A DNA stretch of 64,000 bases from positions 1,917,201 to 1,981,200 of the forward strand of contig JABTUM010000001.1 in NCBI GenBank assembly GCA_015075375.1, written 5' to 3'. This document shows, one piece after another, positions 1-8,761 of the stretch (position 1 is its first letter; the number at the start of each line of letters is the position of its first letter). The notes under the pieces are model-generated. The model searched no databases. It worked only from the letters and a program-made list of their open reading frames with translations, and was not told where the DNA came from. Both the position numbers and the translations under genes were made by a program. The stretch comes from Planctomycetota bacterium. GTDB lineage: Bacteria; Planctomycetota; SZUA-567; H5-PLA8.

Positions 1-911
1 TCGAACGCCTCAAGCAGAACTTTCCCAACAGCGAGTACTACACCAAGTGCGACGCGCTTCAGCCCAAGGCCGAGAAACTCCGTGCCGAAAACTATCAGAA
101 GCAGGTGGTGCTGCTGTACTACACCTACTTCAGCGAGCTGATCCAGGCCAAGGTGGCCGAACGCACCCGCGTGGACGACAAAGGCCGGCCCGTGCCTTCG
201 GTGCCCGGCAAACAAGTCACCACCAAGCACGGCCACGTCTTCCGCGGCACGCTGGGCGGTGACGGAACCGAGAAAGTCACGATCCAGCAGCTCGACGGCA
301 CGACGGTCGAGATCCCCCGGGCCGAGATCGTCTCGACGCAGGATATCGATCTCAGCGAGGCCCACCACACGGTGGCCAAGACGTACGACGAATTGAGGCA
401 GTACGTCACCGACGCGGAGGGCGGCTTGGGGAAAGATGTGATCGTCCGTATCGCCAAGGTGCTGGGCAGCGACGAAGCCAAGGTCCGCGACGCGTGGCAG
501 GGGCGCTTCAACCAGACCGCTGCGTACGAAAACGGCCAACTGGTCAAAAGCAAGGTCTGGGCCAGCGTCCACGAGACCAGCTACGGACTGGGCGGCTGGC
601 TGCGCGAAGGCTCGACCTACCTCCAGGAAAAGCAGGCGCAGCAAGCCCTCACACAGGCCCAGAATCCGCAGCGCCCGCGCACGACCGGCAACAACCCCAA
701 CAACGCCTCCAATCTGGTTCCCGCCGATGCGCAGGAAGACCCCGCCGAGTCCGACGACCCTAACGTATGGTGGACCGCGCAGCGCTCGGAGACGCAGGTC
801 GAAATTCTGCGCGCGATGGCCGCGGAAAAACTCTTCCGCGTCAAGCAGGTCCACACCGTCAAACGCGGCGAATACCGGGGTAAGCTTGAGTACAAAATAG
901 TTTACGAATGA
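1..911 (+). CDS. hypothetical protein, C-terminal part (5' end outside window)
   Basis: The frame is open from base 3, and the first in-window start-like codon (GTG at 105) lies inside the protein, so the true start is upstream of the window. The first 35 residues read like the end of a tetratricopeptide helix pair (NFPNSEYY, then a Lys/Ala-rich helix). A middle domain of mixed beta/alpha character follows, with a low-complexity Gln/Asn/Pro stretch near residues 205-240 and a compact C-terminal segment containing WWTAQRSE. No family was recognised. It lies 95 bp upstream of a lipoprotein gene on the same strand, so a shared envelope role is possible but only inferred. Confidence 0.7.
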   Translation, partial: ERLKQNFPNSEYYTKCDALQPKAEKLRAENYQKQVVLLYYTYFSELIQAKVAERTRVDDKGRPVPSVPGKQVTTKHGHVFRGTLGGDGTEKVTIQQLDGTTVEIPRAEIVSTQDIDLSEAHHTVAKTYDELRQYVTDAEGGLGKDVIVRIAKVLGSDEAKVRDAWQGRFNQTAAYENGQLVKSKVWASVHETSYGLGGWLREGSTYLQEKQAQQALTQAQNPQRPRTTGNNPNNASNLVPADAQEDPAESDDPNVWWTAQRSETQVEILRAMAAEKLFRVKQVHTVKRGEYRGKLEYKIVYE

Positions 912-1006
912 TGAACGGAAGGCCCGCGCCGCCCGTTAAACCCAGCGTAAGATGTTCTGTGTACCCACATTCGGGTTTTGTTCGCACTCTGTCTTGGGGG
1001 TTCATC

Positions 1007-2122
1007 ATGAGCGTAAACCTTGACCTTCGAAAGGCTTGGAAGCGCGGAGCGGTTCTTTCGCTGCTCACGTGCACCATCTTGGGCTTGGGCGGTTGCGGAG
1101 GGGGCGGCGGCGGAGCGCCCGCGAAGCCGGGAGCGAAAAAGGAAATCGCGGCGGCCGAAGAGTCCCTCACGCGCGCTCAGACGTGGCGCTCGCAGGGCGA
1201 CTTCGATACGGCGCTGGCGGCGCTGAGGGAAGGCCTGGACGCCGCGCAGCAGGGCCGGCGCAAGGCGCTGCAGCGCGAAAAGCCGGCGCTGGAAGACCTG
1301 GAGACGCGTATCGCCCAGGAACTCTCGAAGATGGAAATCGAGAAGGAGAAGCAGAAGGCGATCAAGGAAGAAGCCAAGCGCAAGGAAGAAGAAGAGAAGC
1401 GCTTGGCCGAACTGCGCAAGAAGGAAGGCATCAAGACCACGGCCGTGACGGCGGCGGTCGATCCGCTGGTCGCCGAACGCGAGAAGAAGGAAGCCGAACG
1501 CAAGAAGGCCGAAGAACAGCAGAAGGCGATGGCCGCGCTGATGGTCAAGAAGGACGTCAAGACCGAAGACGGCGCCGATGCCGACGAGGCTCCGGGCGTC
1601 GCGGCCGCGGGCGGTGGAGCGGAAGGCGAAGAGGGCGATAAGCCGAAGGCCAAACCGAAGTCCGAAGGTCCGTTCCGCGATTGGGGCGACAAAGCGCCGC
1701 CACTCTCGGTGGACCGCATCCGCGTGAAGGACAAGTTCGTCTTCGTCTACTTTCAGCTTTACAACAAGGGCGAAGCCGGCAAACGCATCGGCCGCATCAC
1801 CGTGATGCTGAAGGACGGCGGCAACGGCGACTTGGGCGAAGCGCACGGGATCTACGAATACGCCAAGATGGACCCCAACGCCGCCGATCCGCTCACCCAG
1901 CCCGACGGCAGCGGCTTGACGGCCGAGTCGCACCAAGTCCCAGGCGGACAGTCGCTCCAACTCGTCGCCGTCACCGACATGGATAACAACAACCGCGCGG
2001 CCAAGGCCGTCAAGGCCATGGTCAACGTCGATTTCTCGGACGGCGGCCGCGCCAGCGAATCCGGCCCCAACAAAGCCAGTGACGCCGCCGATCCCGGCAA
2101 GGCGATCGTGCCCGGCTTGTAA
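1007..2122 (+). CDS. coiled-coil lipoprotein
   Basis: A 371-residue predicted lipoprotein. The chosen ATG follows GGGGG at 996-1000; an in-frame ATG at 908 would put about 33 atypical residues before the signal peptide. The N-terminus has basic residues, a hydrophobic stretch and the lipobox-like LGGCGGGGGG. Residues of about 45-190 are a Lys/Glu/Ala-rich helix expected to form a long coiled coil. A Gly/Ala/Glu linker leads to a C-terminal beta-rich domain with SVDRIRVKDKFVFVYFQLYN, of unknown family. It is probably anchored in a membrane with the coiled coil spanning periplasmic space. The gene ends just before a palindromic terminator facing the convergent HEAT-repeat gene. Confidence 0.8.
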   Translation: MSVNLDLRKAWKRGAVLSLLTCTILGLGGCGGGGGGAPAKPGAKKEIAAAEESLTRAQTWRSQGDFDTALAALREGLDAAQQGRRKALQREKPALEDLETRIAQELSKMEIEKEKQKAIKEEAKRKEEEEKRLAELRKKEGIKTTAVTAAVDPLVAEREKKEAERKKAEEQQKAMAALMVKKDVKTEDGADADEAPGVAAAGGGAEGEEGDKPKAKPKSEGPFRDWGDKAPPLSVDRIRVKDKFVFVYFQLYNKGEAGKRIGRITVMLKDGGNGDLGEAHGIYEYAKMDPNAADPLTQPDGSGLTAESHQVPGGQSLQLVAVTDMDNNNRAAKAVKAMVNVDFSDGGRASESGPNKASDAADPGKAIVPGL

Positions 2123-2149
2123 GGCTTGGCGAAAGGTGCAGGCAAGCGA

Positions 2150-2175
2150 CACGGCCCGGATTCCTCCGGGCCGTG
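2150..2175. terminator. palindromic terminator between convergent genes
   Basis: A perfect 11-bp stem (CACGGCCCGGA / TCCGGGCCGTG) with a TTCC loop lies between the convergent lipoprotein and HEAT-repeat genes. The flanking T-tract is poor on both strands, so intrinsic termination is plausible rather than certain. Confidence 0.6.
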
Positions 2176-2209
2176 TGCATTTAGAGTGCGTCCTAAAACC
2201 GGACCGCGG

Positions 2210-2719
2210 CTAAGGCGTCCAGGCGTCCTTGTTCTTCGCCCACCATTGCTCCCAGAGCTGAATGCCCTGCTCGCGCTCTTCCTCGGAGCCCTTGGCTTTG
2301 AAGGCGATCACCTGGCGAGTCATGACCATCAGCGCGTTGGCGGCCAACCCGCGCACGCGCGCGTCGGGATCGCGCAGCAGCTCGATGAAGGACGGGACCG
2401 CTTCGCGCGCCTTCAGGTTCGCCAGGCTCTCGATCACCGGCCCATAGGAACCGAAATGGGTGTTTTTGAGGAGCTTGAGCAGCGCGGGAATGGAACTGCG
2501 GTCCCCCAGCTTGCCCAGCGATTCAACGGCCGCGTAGCGCACGGCCCCCACGCCGTCGTTGAGCATCCGCTGCAGGTGCGGCACCGCGCGCGTATCGGCG
2601 CGCAAGCCCAGCTCTTCGCAGGCGTCGCGGCGCACTTCCCAAATGCGGTGGTTCAGTTCCTTGATCAGCGTGTCGAAATCGGAGGTATTCCCCGATGTTT
2701 CGGCCGGAACGGTAGCCAA
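2210..2719 (-). CDS. HEAT-repeat protein
   Basis: A 169-residue protein built of HEAT or PBS-lyase-like repeats: successive helix pairs carry the pattern D..VR..A...LG, as in IWEVRRDACEELG, GAVRYAAVESLGKLGD and ARVRGLAANALM. Such scaffolds bind proteins; no catalytic residues are visible. Translation appears to begin at a TTG preceded by GGAGAG about five bases upstream. There is no signal peptide, so a cytoplasmic location is expected. It lies just downstream of the HtrA-type pair on the same strand, but the 107-bp gap leaves co-transcription open. A C-terminal Trp-rich tail (LWEQWWAKNK) may cap the repeat stack. Confidence 0.85.
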   Translation of the reverse strand: MATVPAETSGNTSDFDTLIKELNHRIWEVRRDACEELGLRADTRAVPHLQRMLNDGVGAVRYAAVESLGKLGDRSSIPALLKLLKNTHFGSYGPVIESLANLKAREAVPSFIELLRDPDARVRGLAANALMVMTRQVIAFKAKGSEEEREQGIQLWEQWWAKNKDAWTP

Positions 2720-2826
2720 GGTCGCTCTCCACCGGCGGCCGGCCTGCTCGAACCGGTCCGCTCGCGTCTCTCTATACCCGCTCGCGCCGGGGATTCAAGA
2801 ATACCGGGCAAACGCTCCGCGGCCGT

Positions 2827-4125
2827 TCACGGCAGCAGAGCCTCGGCGACCAGCAGGTCCGTCTCGCTTCCGCGCGCGAACCGCAGCGTCAGGCGTTGCG
2901 TGGACGGACGCTGGGCCAGCGCGACCCGCGCCTGCGGCCAGTCGCGCACCGCATGCCAGCTCCCGATCCAGTGCAGCCGGTCTCCCGCACGCAACCCCGC
3001 CCGCGCCGCCGGACTGCCCGGCCGTACGTCGCTCACCGGCAGCCCCGCGCTGCCCGGTTCGGGCAATTCCATCTTGAGGCCCAGCGCGCGCGCCTCGCCC
3101 GGCGGCGCGCTCGGCTCCAGCCGCGGCAGCGACAGGTTCAACGTCCAAAGCGTCTCGCCGCGCCGGATGCCCAGCGCCACCCGCGTGCCTTCGGGCCGGG
3201 ATTGGAGCATGCTCAGGAGCCGCCACGGCGTCGCCACGCGCTCGCCGTCCGCCGTCTCGATGCGGTCTCGCGCGCGAATGCCGTAGGCTTCCGCGGCGCT
3301 GCCGGGATCCACCGCTTCCACCACGGCGCCTCCGGGGGTGTGCGCATCGGGCTCCAACACCAGCCGCAGGCCCGCCGGCAACGTGCCGTGGTACACCGAG
3401 CCGCCTCCGGCATTCTTGAGTTTGGGCAGGAACCGCGCCAACTGATCCGCGGGAACCGCGTACGCCACGCCCGAATTCGCGCGGCCGTTGAAGCGCGCCA
3501 TGATTTGCCCGGTCAGCCCCAGCAGTTCGCCCGAAAGGCTCACCAGCGGGCCGCCGCTGTTCCCGGGGTTCACCGCCGCGTCGGTCTGCAGCGCATCGGC
3601 GTAAAAGGTATCCAAAAACGGATTGTTCGGATCGCCTTGGTAGCGGTGCCGCGCGCATAACGTGCCGAGGCTCACGCTGGGCGCGCCGTCCAAATCGCCG
3701 AGCTTGAACGGATCGCCGAAGGCCAGCACCGGATCGCCGACGCGCGCGCGGGACAGATCGGCCAGCGGAAGCCACGGCAGATCGCGCGCGTCCTCGAGCT
3801 TCAGCAGCGCCACGTCGCCCACGGGATCGCGGCCTTCCACGCGCGCGCGGTACAGCCGTTCGCGCCCGTAGACGCGCACCGTCCAGTCCGCTTTGCGCGC
3901 CACCACGTGGTGGTTGGTCAGGACGTAACCGTTGGCCGAAATGCAGACGCCCGAGCCGCCGCCGACGAAGACGAAGGCCGCCTGCGCCTGGCGGATCGAA
4001 GCGGACAGTTCCGCCTCCAGCCGCGCGGCGGACGAATCGTCCTGCGCGCGCGCGGCGGCCGGCGCCAGAGCGCACAGCAACAGCAGCACGGTGCGGTGCG
4101 GGAGCCGCGGACGCGATCGGATCAC
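2827..4125 (-). CDS. HtrA/DegP-type serine protease with two PDZ-like domains
   Basis: A 432-residue exported trypsin-like protease. After a GTG start comes a typical signal peptide ending near ARAQ. The triad is intact: His73 in TNHHVV, Asp104 in GDVALLKL and Ser190 in NPGNSGGP. Two PDZ-like regions follow, at about residues 260-345 and 350-430 (GLRAGDRLHW in the second). HtrA proteins degrade or chaperone misfolded envelope proteins in the periplasm. The start codon overlaps the stop of the upstream gene as GTGA, so the two are translationally coupled. That upstream partner is a double trypsin-like protein lacking the triad, which suggests the pair acts together. Confidence 0.93.
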   Translation of the reverse strand: MIRSRPRLPHRTVLLLLCALAPAAARAQDDSSAARLEAELSASIRQAQAAFVFVGGGSGVCISANGYVLTNHHVVARKADWTVRVYGRERLYRARVEGRDPVGDVALLKLEDARDLPWLPLADLSRARVGDPVLAFGDPFKLGDLDGAPSVSLGTLCARHRYQGDPNNPFLDTFYADALQTDAAVNPGNSGGPLVSLSGELLGLTGQIMARFNGRANSGVAYAVPADQLARFLPKLKNAGGGSVYHGTLPAGLRLVLEPDAHTPGGAVVEAVDPGSAAEAYGIRARDRIETADGERVATPWRLLSMLQSRPEGTRVALGIRRGETLWTLNLSLPRLEPSAPPGEARALGLKMELPEPGSAGLPVSDVRPGSPAARAGLRAGDRLHWIGSWHAVRDWPQARVALAQRPSTQRLTLRFARGSETDLLVAEALLP

Positions 4126-5894
4126 TCGGCGGCGCCCATCGTCACCGCCGCGCGCATCAAACGCCCCTCGCGCAGGAAGCGCACCGCCACCGCCGCGCCC
4201 GGCGCGCAGCGCTTCAAGCGCGCCACCAGCGAAGGCCAGCTCCGCACGCTCTCGCCGTCCAGCGCCGTGATCGTATCGCCCGCGCGCAGCCCCGCTTCCC
4301 AGGCCGGCGAAGCCGGTTGCACGCCGGCCAGCCGCACGCCTTCGTAAAGCGTCTCGCCCACCGCGGGCGAAACGCCCAGGTATGCCTGCGTGGCCGCGGC
4401 CACGTCGCGCCCCGCGCGCAGGCCCTCCAGTTCGGCTGCGATCCGCTCCGCCGGCGCGCAGAAGCCCACGCCCGAATTCGGCGCCCAGACCTTCTTCATG
4501 CCCAGGTGCGCGACGATTCCCACCAGCCGCCCGTCCAAAGCCAGCACCGCGCCCCCTGCGTTCCCGTGGTTCAAGCGCGCGTCGAGTTGCAGCGCCTGCC
4601 CTTCCATCCGGCGCGAAGCGCTCACGATCCCGCGCACGCGCGTCGGCGGCGCTTCGGCGTCGGAGGCCGCGCCCAGAACCGCCACGAAGCGGCCCGCCTC
4701 CGGCGGACCCGCGGCGCTTAAGACCAGCGAGGAAACCGGCTCGTCGTCCCGCAACTCCAGCAGCAACACCGCCAGATCGAGGCCCCGGTGCCGCCCGGCG
4801 CGTCGCGCGGAACGCACACGCCCGTCGGCCAGCCGCACCTCGAAGCGTTCGGCCTCTTCGGGCAGCGCGGAGGCCGCCGTCAGCAGCGTTCCGCGCGGTT
4901 CGACCAGCACGCCCGTCAGCACCGCGCCGTCCTCGCCGGGCCCGCGCGCCGCCGGCGCCGGCATCTCGTACGGCTGGCTCACCGGCCGCGGCGCGGCCGG
5001 CTCGGTCTGCGCCTGGAGCGCCGGCGTCCCCGTGCGTCCCGGCAGCAGAATGCACGCCAGCGCGGGCGCCGCGCGCTGCGCGGCCGCGTCCAGCGCGCGT
5101 TCCAATACGGCGTTCGGATCGTTCGATGCGCTCCGCGCGGGTTCGTCTAAGGCCTCGTAGCGTTTCATGGGCGCAAGCGCGTCCGGCAGCGCCGCGCGGA
5201 TGCGGTCGAGCGGGATCGCCAGCCCCAGCCCGCGTTCGCGCGCGTAGGCGAGGCTCAACAGCCCCAGCAGCCGCCCGTCGGCATCGGCCAGCACGCCGCC
5301 GTCGCTCCCGAAGTTGACCACCTGGTCCAGTTCCAGCGCCGGCCCCGCGTAGCGGCTGCGTTCGTCGTCGCTGGCCACGCGGTATCGCCCTGAGAGCGTC
5401 AATGCGCGGAAGTAGACTTCGCCGTCGCGCTCCAAGGTTCGATGCGGATTGCCCGCCGCGTAGACGCGCGCGCCGATGGCGACCGCTTCGGGCCGCCCGG
5501 GCTTCAAGAAAGGAAGCGCCGCGCCGCCCGGATCGGCGATGCGCAGCACCACCGCCTCGGTCGCGGCGTCCGAACCCGCCCATTCGGCGCGGAAGCGCCG
5601 GCCGTCTTTCAGGATCACGGATATCGCTTCGGCATGCGGCGGGACGACGGTGGCGGCGGTGAGGACCAGGCCTTCGGGAGCCACCAGCACGCCGGCGCCG
5701 TAGTAACGTTCGCGGCGCGGCCCGGCCTGGCATTCGATGGCCGTCACCGCCGGCGCGATGCGCGCGCAGACGTCGCTTTGCCGCCGGGCAAACTCCGCGA
5801 GGGGGCCGGGACCGTCCGCGCCGTACGCGCAGACCGCGCCTAAGGCGGCCAGCAGGATGCCTCGAGATAAAGCGGGGACCGTCTGAAAAGCCAC
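4122..5894 (-). CDS. secreted tandem pseudo-HtrA (two inactive trypsin-like domains plus PDZ)
   Basis: A 590-residue protein with an N-terminal signal peptide (GILLAALGAVCAYG), two consecutive trypsin/HtrA-fold domains (about 45-240 and 315-490) and a C-terminal PDZ (about 495-585, AGLRAGDTITALDG). In domain 1 the His position is Thr82 (LTAATVV), the Asp position is Glu113 and the nucleophile site is Asp198 (NFGSDGGV). In domain 2 the His position is Ser342, Asp373 is kept and the nucleophile is Ala446 (NHGNAGGA). Neither can act as a serine protease. A regulatory, scaffolding or substrate-presenting role for the active HtrA encoded next, with a GTGA overlap, is inferred. The start is a GTG. 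Confidence 0.88.
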   Translation of the reverse strand: MAFQTVPALSRGILLAALGAVCAYGADGPGPLAEFARRQSDVCARIAPAVTAIECQAGPRRERYYGAGVLVAPEGLVLTAATVVPPHAEAISVILKDGRRFRAEWAGSDAATEAVVLRIADPGGAALPFLKPGRPEAVAIGARVYAAGNPHRTLERDGEVYFRALTLSGRYRVASDDERSRYAGPALELDQVVNFGSDGGVLADADGRLLGLLSLAYARERGLGLAIPLDRIRAALPDALAPMKRYEALDEPARSASNDPNAVLERALDAAAQRAAPALACILLPGRTGTPALQAQTEPAAPRPVSQPYEMPAPAARGPGEDGAVLTGVLVEPRGTLLTAASALPEEAERFEVRLADGRVRSARRAGRHRGLDLAVLLLELRDDEPVSSLVLSAAGPPEAGRFVAVLGAASDAEAPPTRVRGIVSASRRMEGQALQLDARLNHGNAGGAVLALDGRLVGIVAHLGMKKVWAPNSGVGFCAPAERIAAELEGLRAGRDVAAATQAYLGVSPAVGETLYEGVRLAGVQPASPAWEAGLRAGDTITALDGESVRSWPSLVARLKRCAPGAAVAVRFLREGRLMRAAVTMGAAE

Positions 5895-6017
5895 GGTTGC
5901 CGCGCTCCGGCCGGGTTCCCCCCCAGCCAGAAAGACGAGTGGAAGCTACGGGGATGGTTTCGGCCAGATCGCGGCGGGGCTTGAGTGCGGAAGTGCGGGT
6001 TCCGGCAGGTCCGGCGG

Positions 6018-7016
6018 TCATTTGCCGCCGGCTTCCGGAGCCGGCGCGCGCTCCAGTTCCAGTTCGGAACCGGCAAGCTCGGGCAGGCCGGCCAGGCGCG
6101 CCTTAAAGGCGGCCCAGTCCACCTCCAGCGTGCGGTAGGCTGGGCGCTCTTCCTGGACCGCTGCACGAATCATCGCGATGCGTTCGGGGTGCGAGGGATG
6201 GCTGCTCAGGAAGGTCATCGCGATCTCGCCGCCGCTGAAGACGCCGTCCTCGTCGTGGTCGTGGCGCGCGAAAAAGGCCATCAAGCCCCGCGGATCGATC
6301 TCCGCGCGGGCCAGCGTCTCGAGCGCCACGGCATCCGCCTCGCGCTCGTGCGCCCGGCTGAATTCCAGTTCGCCGGCGATCAGCATCAGGCCGCCGCCGA
6401 GTTCATCCAACGTAGAGTCCGAATCGCCGAAGCAGGCGCAGTAGAGCAGGCGCAAACCCAGCGTCTCGATGACGCGGTGTGTGCTGTGGCGGCGCGTCAC
6501 ATGGGCGAACTCGTGCGCCAGAACTCCGGCAATCTCTTCCGGGCTTTCGGACTCCAGCAACAATCCGGCGTTCAGCACCACGTACCCGCCCGGCAGAGCG
6601 AATGCATTCGCGGTGGGATCGGCGGATACGAAAACGCGCAAGGGATGCAAGCGGTCCTGTTCCGGAATCCCGGCTTGAACGGCCGCGGAAAGCTTCGCGA
6701 TCTCCGCCCGCGTCACGGGGTCGTCGATCAGGCGCAAACTCGGACGCAAACTCAAGAAAGCATTGCGGCCAAACTGCGCTTCCTGCCCCAGCGAAATCCG
6801 TTGGACGGCTCGTTCCACCATGGCGTGCCGCGCGCCGGGGAAAACCCAGAGCAGGCCAAACACGGTGGCGAAGATCGCGAGCCGCCAGCGCCGGCGCGGC
6901 CGCGGCCGCGCCGCGTCGGACACGCGGCGACGGCGAAGCGGCGTACCCTGCGATCGACGGAAGAACAGGCCTGCGTTCAATGCGGTCCCTCCATTTCCAG
7001 AAAGGAAATGAGGCAA
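6018..7016 (-). CDS. M48-family membrane zinc metalloprotease
   Basis: About 332 residues. The N-terminus is Arg-rich and followed by one membrane helix (LAIFATVFGLLWVF). The catalytic motif HEFAH is present in GVLAHEFAHVTRRHS, and the downstream HEREADAVALETLAR supplies the third zinc ligand, as in M48 (BepA/HtpX-like) peptidases. ANAFALPGGYVVLNAGLL is the usual substrate-strand signature. These enzymes clip or quality-control envelope proteins on the periplasmic side. The start codon (TTG) is weak and could be some codons further in. It lies 123 bp upstream of the HtrA pair on the same strand, making a three-protease envelope quality-control block. Confidence 0.88.
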   Translation of the reverse strand: MPHFLSGNGGTALNAGLFFRRSQGTPLRRRRVSDAARPRPRRRWRLAIFATVFGLLWVFPGARHAMVERAVQRISLGQEAQFGRNAFLSLRPSLRLIDDPVTRAEIAKLSAAVQAGIPEQDRLHPLRVFVSADPTANAFALPGGYVVLNAGLLLESESPEEIAGVLAHEFAHVTRRHSTHRVIETLGLRLLYCACFGDSDSTLDELGGGLMLIAGELEFSRAHEREADAVALETLARAEIDPRGLMAFFARHDHDEDGVFSGGEIAMTFLSSHPSHPERIAMIRAAVQEERPAYRTLEVDWAAFKARLAGLPELAGSELELERAPAPEAGGK

Positions 7017-7058
7017 TCGCGCAAACCCTTTTAATAAGTTGGAAGAATTCGACCGCCC

Positions 7059-8021
7059 TTAGGCGGCCGGTGGCCCGCTGGGGAATTCGAGGCTGAACGT
7101 GGCGCCCTGCCCGGGGCTCGATTCGACGCGCACGCGGCCGTCGTTTTGTTCGACCAGCGTCTTGACGATCGCCAGACCCAATCCGGTGCCGGGCAGCGTG
7201 TGGACGTCGCTGTCGAGGCGGTAAAACTTGTTGAAGATGCGGACGTGCTCCTGCGCCGGAATGCCCGGACCCTGGTCGCGCACCCACACCCGCGTCTGCG
7301 GCACGCCGCCGCTTCCGGGCAACGCTTCCGCGCCCAATTCGATCGGATGACCGCCTCCGAATTTCGCCGCGTTGTCCAGCAGGTGCCGCAGAATGTCCTT
7401 CAGCGCTTCTTCGTTGGCGTACACCTGCGGCCCCGGCGCGGCGGGACGCAGGACCACTTGGATCTGCTGAGTGACCTCCGCGCCGTAGCGCTTGCCGAAG
7501 GTCGCGCGCACCGCCGCAAAGAGCGCCTCCGCCGGCAGCGCCTGGCGGTCTTCGTTGAGCGGATGCTCTTCGATCTCGTTCAAGTCCAGCACGTCTTCGA
7601 TCAGTTCGCTGAGCCGGCGCGATTCTTTGTAGATGATCTCGATGAAGCGCCGGCGCATCTCGGCCGGCATCTCGCCCGCCCCGCCCTCGACGTCGCGCAG
7701 CAGCGCCATCGCGAAGCCTTCGATGGAAGCCAGCGGCGTGCGCAATTCGTGCGAAACGCTGCGCAGAAAACGCGCCTTCAAGCCCTCGAAGCGCCCGGTG
7801 GCGGTGACTGGGCCGGCATCGGGAACGGTCATGTAGCGGCGTTCGCAGCGCGCGAGAAGCGTATCGAGCTGTTCGCCCAGCGCGTGGGCATCCACGGTCG
7901 GCACGGGCACTTCACGGGAGCCCGCCAATTGCGCCAGACGCGGCAGCGTACGGGCCAAGACCGCGGCCAGCGCCGCGGATGATTCCGAGGTCCGGAGCGC
8001 CTTGGCCGGTTCGTTCAACAC
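7059..8021 (-). CDS. soluble sensor histidine kinase
   Basis: About 320 residues. A short N-terminal helical region has no membrane segment. It is followed by HisKA with phospho-acceptor His91 in SHELRTPLASI, then HATPase_c with N (LLDNAAKFG), G1 (VRDQGPGIP), F (FNKFYR) and G2 (GTGLGLAIVK) boxes. It is a cytoplasmic kinase that presumably receives its signal through a partner protein. The gene follows a STAS-like ORF with a 34-bp gap, so the two are probably one operon. No response regulator is adjacent. The start is GTG or TTG; the purine-rich stretch before it sits very close. Confidence 0.9.
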   Translation of the reverse strand: MLNEPAKALRTSESSAALAAVLARTLPRLAQLAGSREVPVPTVDAHALGEQLDTLLARCERRYMTVPDAGPVTATGRFEGLKARFLRSVSHELRTPLASIEGFAMALLRDVEGGAGEMPAEMRRRFIEIIYKESRRLSELIEDVLDLNEIEEHPLNEDRQALPAEALFAAVRATFGKRYGAEVTQQIQVVLRPAAPGPQVYANEEALKDILRHLLDNAAKFGGGHPIELGAEALPGSGGVPQTRVWVRDQGPGIPAQEHVRIFNKFYRLDSDVHTLPGTGLGLAIVKTLVEQNDGRVRVESSPGQGATFSLEFPSGPPAA

Positions 8022-8055
8022 CCGCCCCCGTTCGCCTGCGCCCGGATCGCACCGC

Positions 8056-8421
8056 TTACGCAGGCGCTCCCGGCGCGTCGACCACCTGGTACGTCAGCAG
8101 ATGGAAAAGCTGCGCCCCGTCGAAGAACTTGCCCAGCTCGGGACTCAGCAGAATCTCGACGTCCTTACCGGTCTCGCGGGCGCGAATCACGCCATCCACC
8201 AGGTGGCCGATGAACAGGGAACTGAGGTACGGGCAGCGGGTGAAATCGAAGACCACCCGCTTTTGCGGACAGGTAGCCATTTCATCCATCGTCCGACAGA
8301 ACAGTCCCAGGTCCATGCGCAAGATGACGCCCTGCACTTCCATGCGGCCATCGACGAAGCGGCACAAGTGCCTGCGATTCGCGGATCGCCCAGAGCCAGG
8401 ACGCGGTTTCGGATCGTTCAC
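8056..8421 (-). CDS. STAS-like (anti-sigma-antagonist-type) protein
   Basis: A 121-residue protein whose second half resembles a STAS domain: a beta strand (RVVFDFTRCPYLSSLFIGHLV), a helix and a strand DVEILLSPELGKFF, matching the order in SpoIIAA-type proteins. The usual phospho-acceptor Ser at the strand-helix junction corresponds to Ser-Ser in YLSSLF. It starts at GTG with GAGGGG about eight bases upstream. It is encoded first in a two-gene unit with a soluble histidine kinase, which suggests partner-switching or direct kinase control. Family assignment is by pattern only. Confidence 0.65.
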   Translation of the reverse strand: MNDPKPRPGSGRSANRRHLCRFVDGRMEVQGVILRMDLGLFCRTMDEMATCPQKRVVFDFTRCPYLSSLFIGHLVDGVIRARETGKDVEILLSPELGKFFDGAQLFHLLTYQVVDAPGAPA

Positions 8422-8453
8422 GAGTTCAACCCCTCGCCGTTTGCCGCAGACAC

Positions 8454-8481
8454 ATTACACCATGTGCATGCTTTGTCACAA
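8454..8481 (-). promoter_or_regulatory. candidate promoter of the STAS/kinase unit
   Basis: On the minus strand TTGTGA (8476-8481) and TGTAAT (8454-8459) are separated by 16 bp, placing the start of transcription about 25 bp before the GTG of the STAS gene. A short palindrome TTTGT-N-ACAAA overlaps the -35 and could be an operator. Confidence 0.45.
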
Positions 8482-8556
8482 ACGGCAACGCTATACTGCC
8501 GCAGTTCGCTCCGCAAGTAGCACTCATGCGCCGTGCAACGACGCATAGTGCAACCC

Positions 8557-8579
8557 TTCCGCTTGAACGCCAAGCGGAA
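8557..8579. repeat. inverted repeat in the STAS-rpsL intergenic region
   Basis: An 8-bp inverted repeat (TTCCGCTT / AAGCGGAA, 7-base spacer) sits in the 385-bp divergent intergenic region between the STAS gene and rpsL. It has no T-tract, so it is more likely a protein-binding site or chance structure than a terminator. Apart from the promoters and leader hairpin listed separately, nothing else was recognised here. Confidence 0.4.
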
Positions 8580-8686
8580 CGCTCTGCGTATCTACACATC
8601 GGCAACAGGGATGCCACGGCCAGCGTCTTCTTCGTTTCCGTTTCACCTACCTGTGCAACGCCGCGGGATCGCCTTGCAATATAGAC

Positions 8687-8714
8687 TTGAACTGCTTGCC
8701 GATTGAGGTATGAA
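8687..8714 (+). promoter_or_regulatory. candidate promoter of rpsL-rpsG
   Basis: TTGAAC (8687-8692) and TATGAA (8709-8714) are spaced by 16 bp. This predicts a start near 8721 and a leader of about 85 bases before rpsL. Confidence 0.55.
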
Positions 8715-8761
8715 ATGCCCCTTCACCGGTGCAGCGTTTAACGCGCCGGTGGCCTTACGAG

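Noticed and set aside
902..2152. 416-residue minus-strand ORF opposite the coiled-coil lipoprotein
   Set aside because: It runs through the terminator hairpin and mirrors the Lys/Glu codons of the lipoprotein as Leu/Phe repeats.
4126..6021. A single 1064-residue minus-strand protein covering 2827-6021
   Set aside because: Only the last 432 residues are protein-like (HtrA). The rest is an Arg/Gly/Ala-rich out-of-frame reading of the pseudo-HtrA gene.
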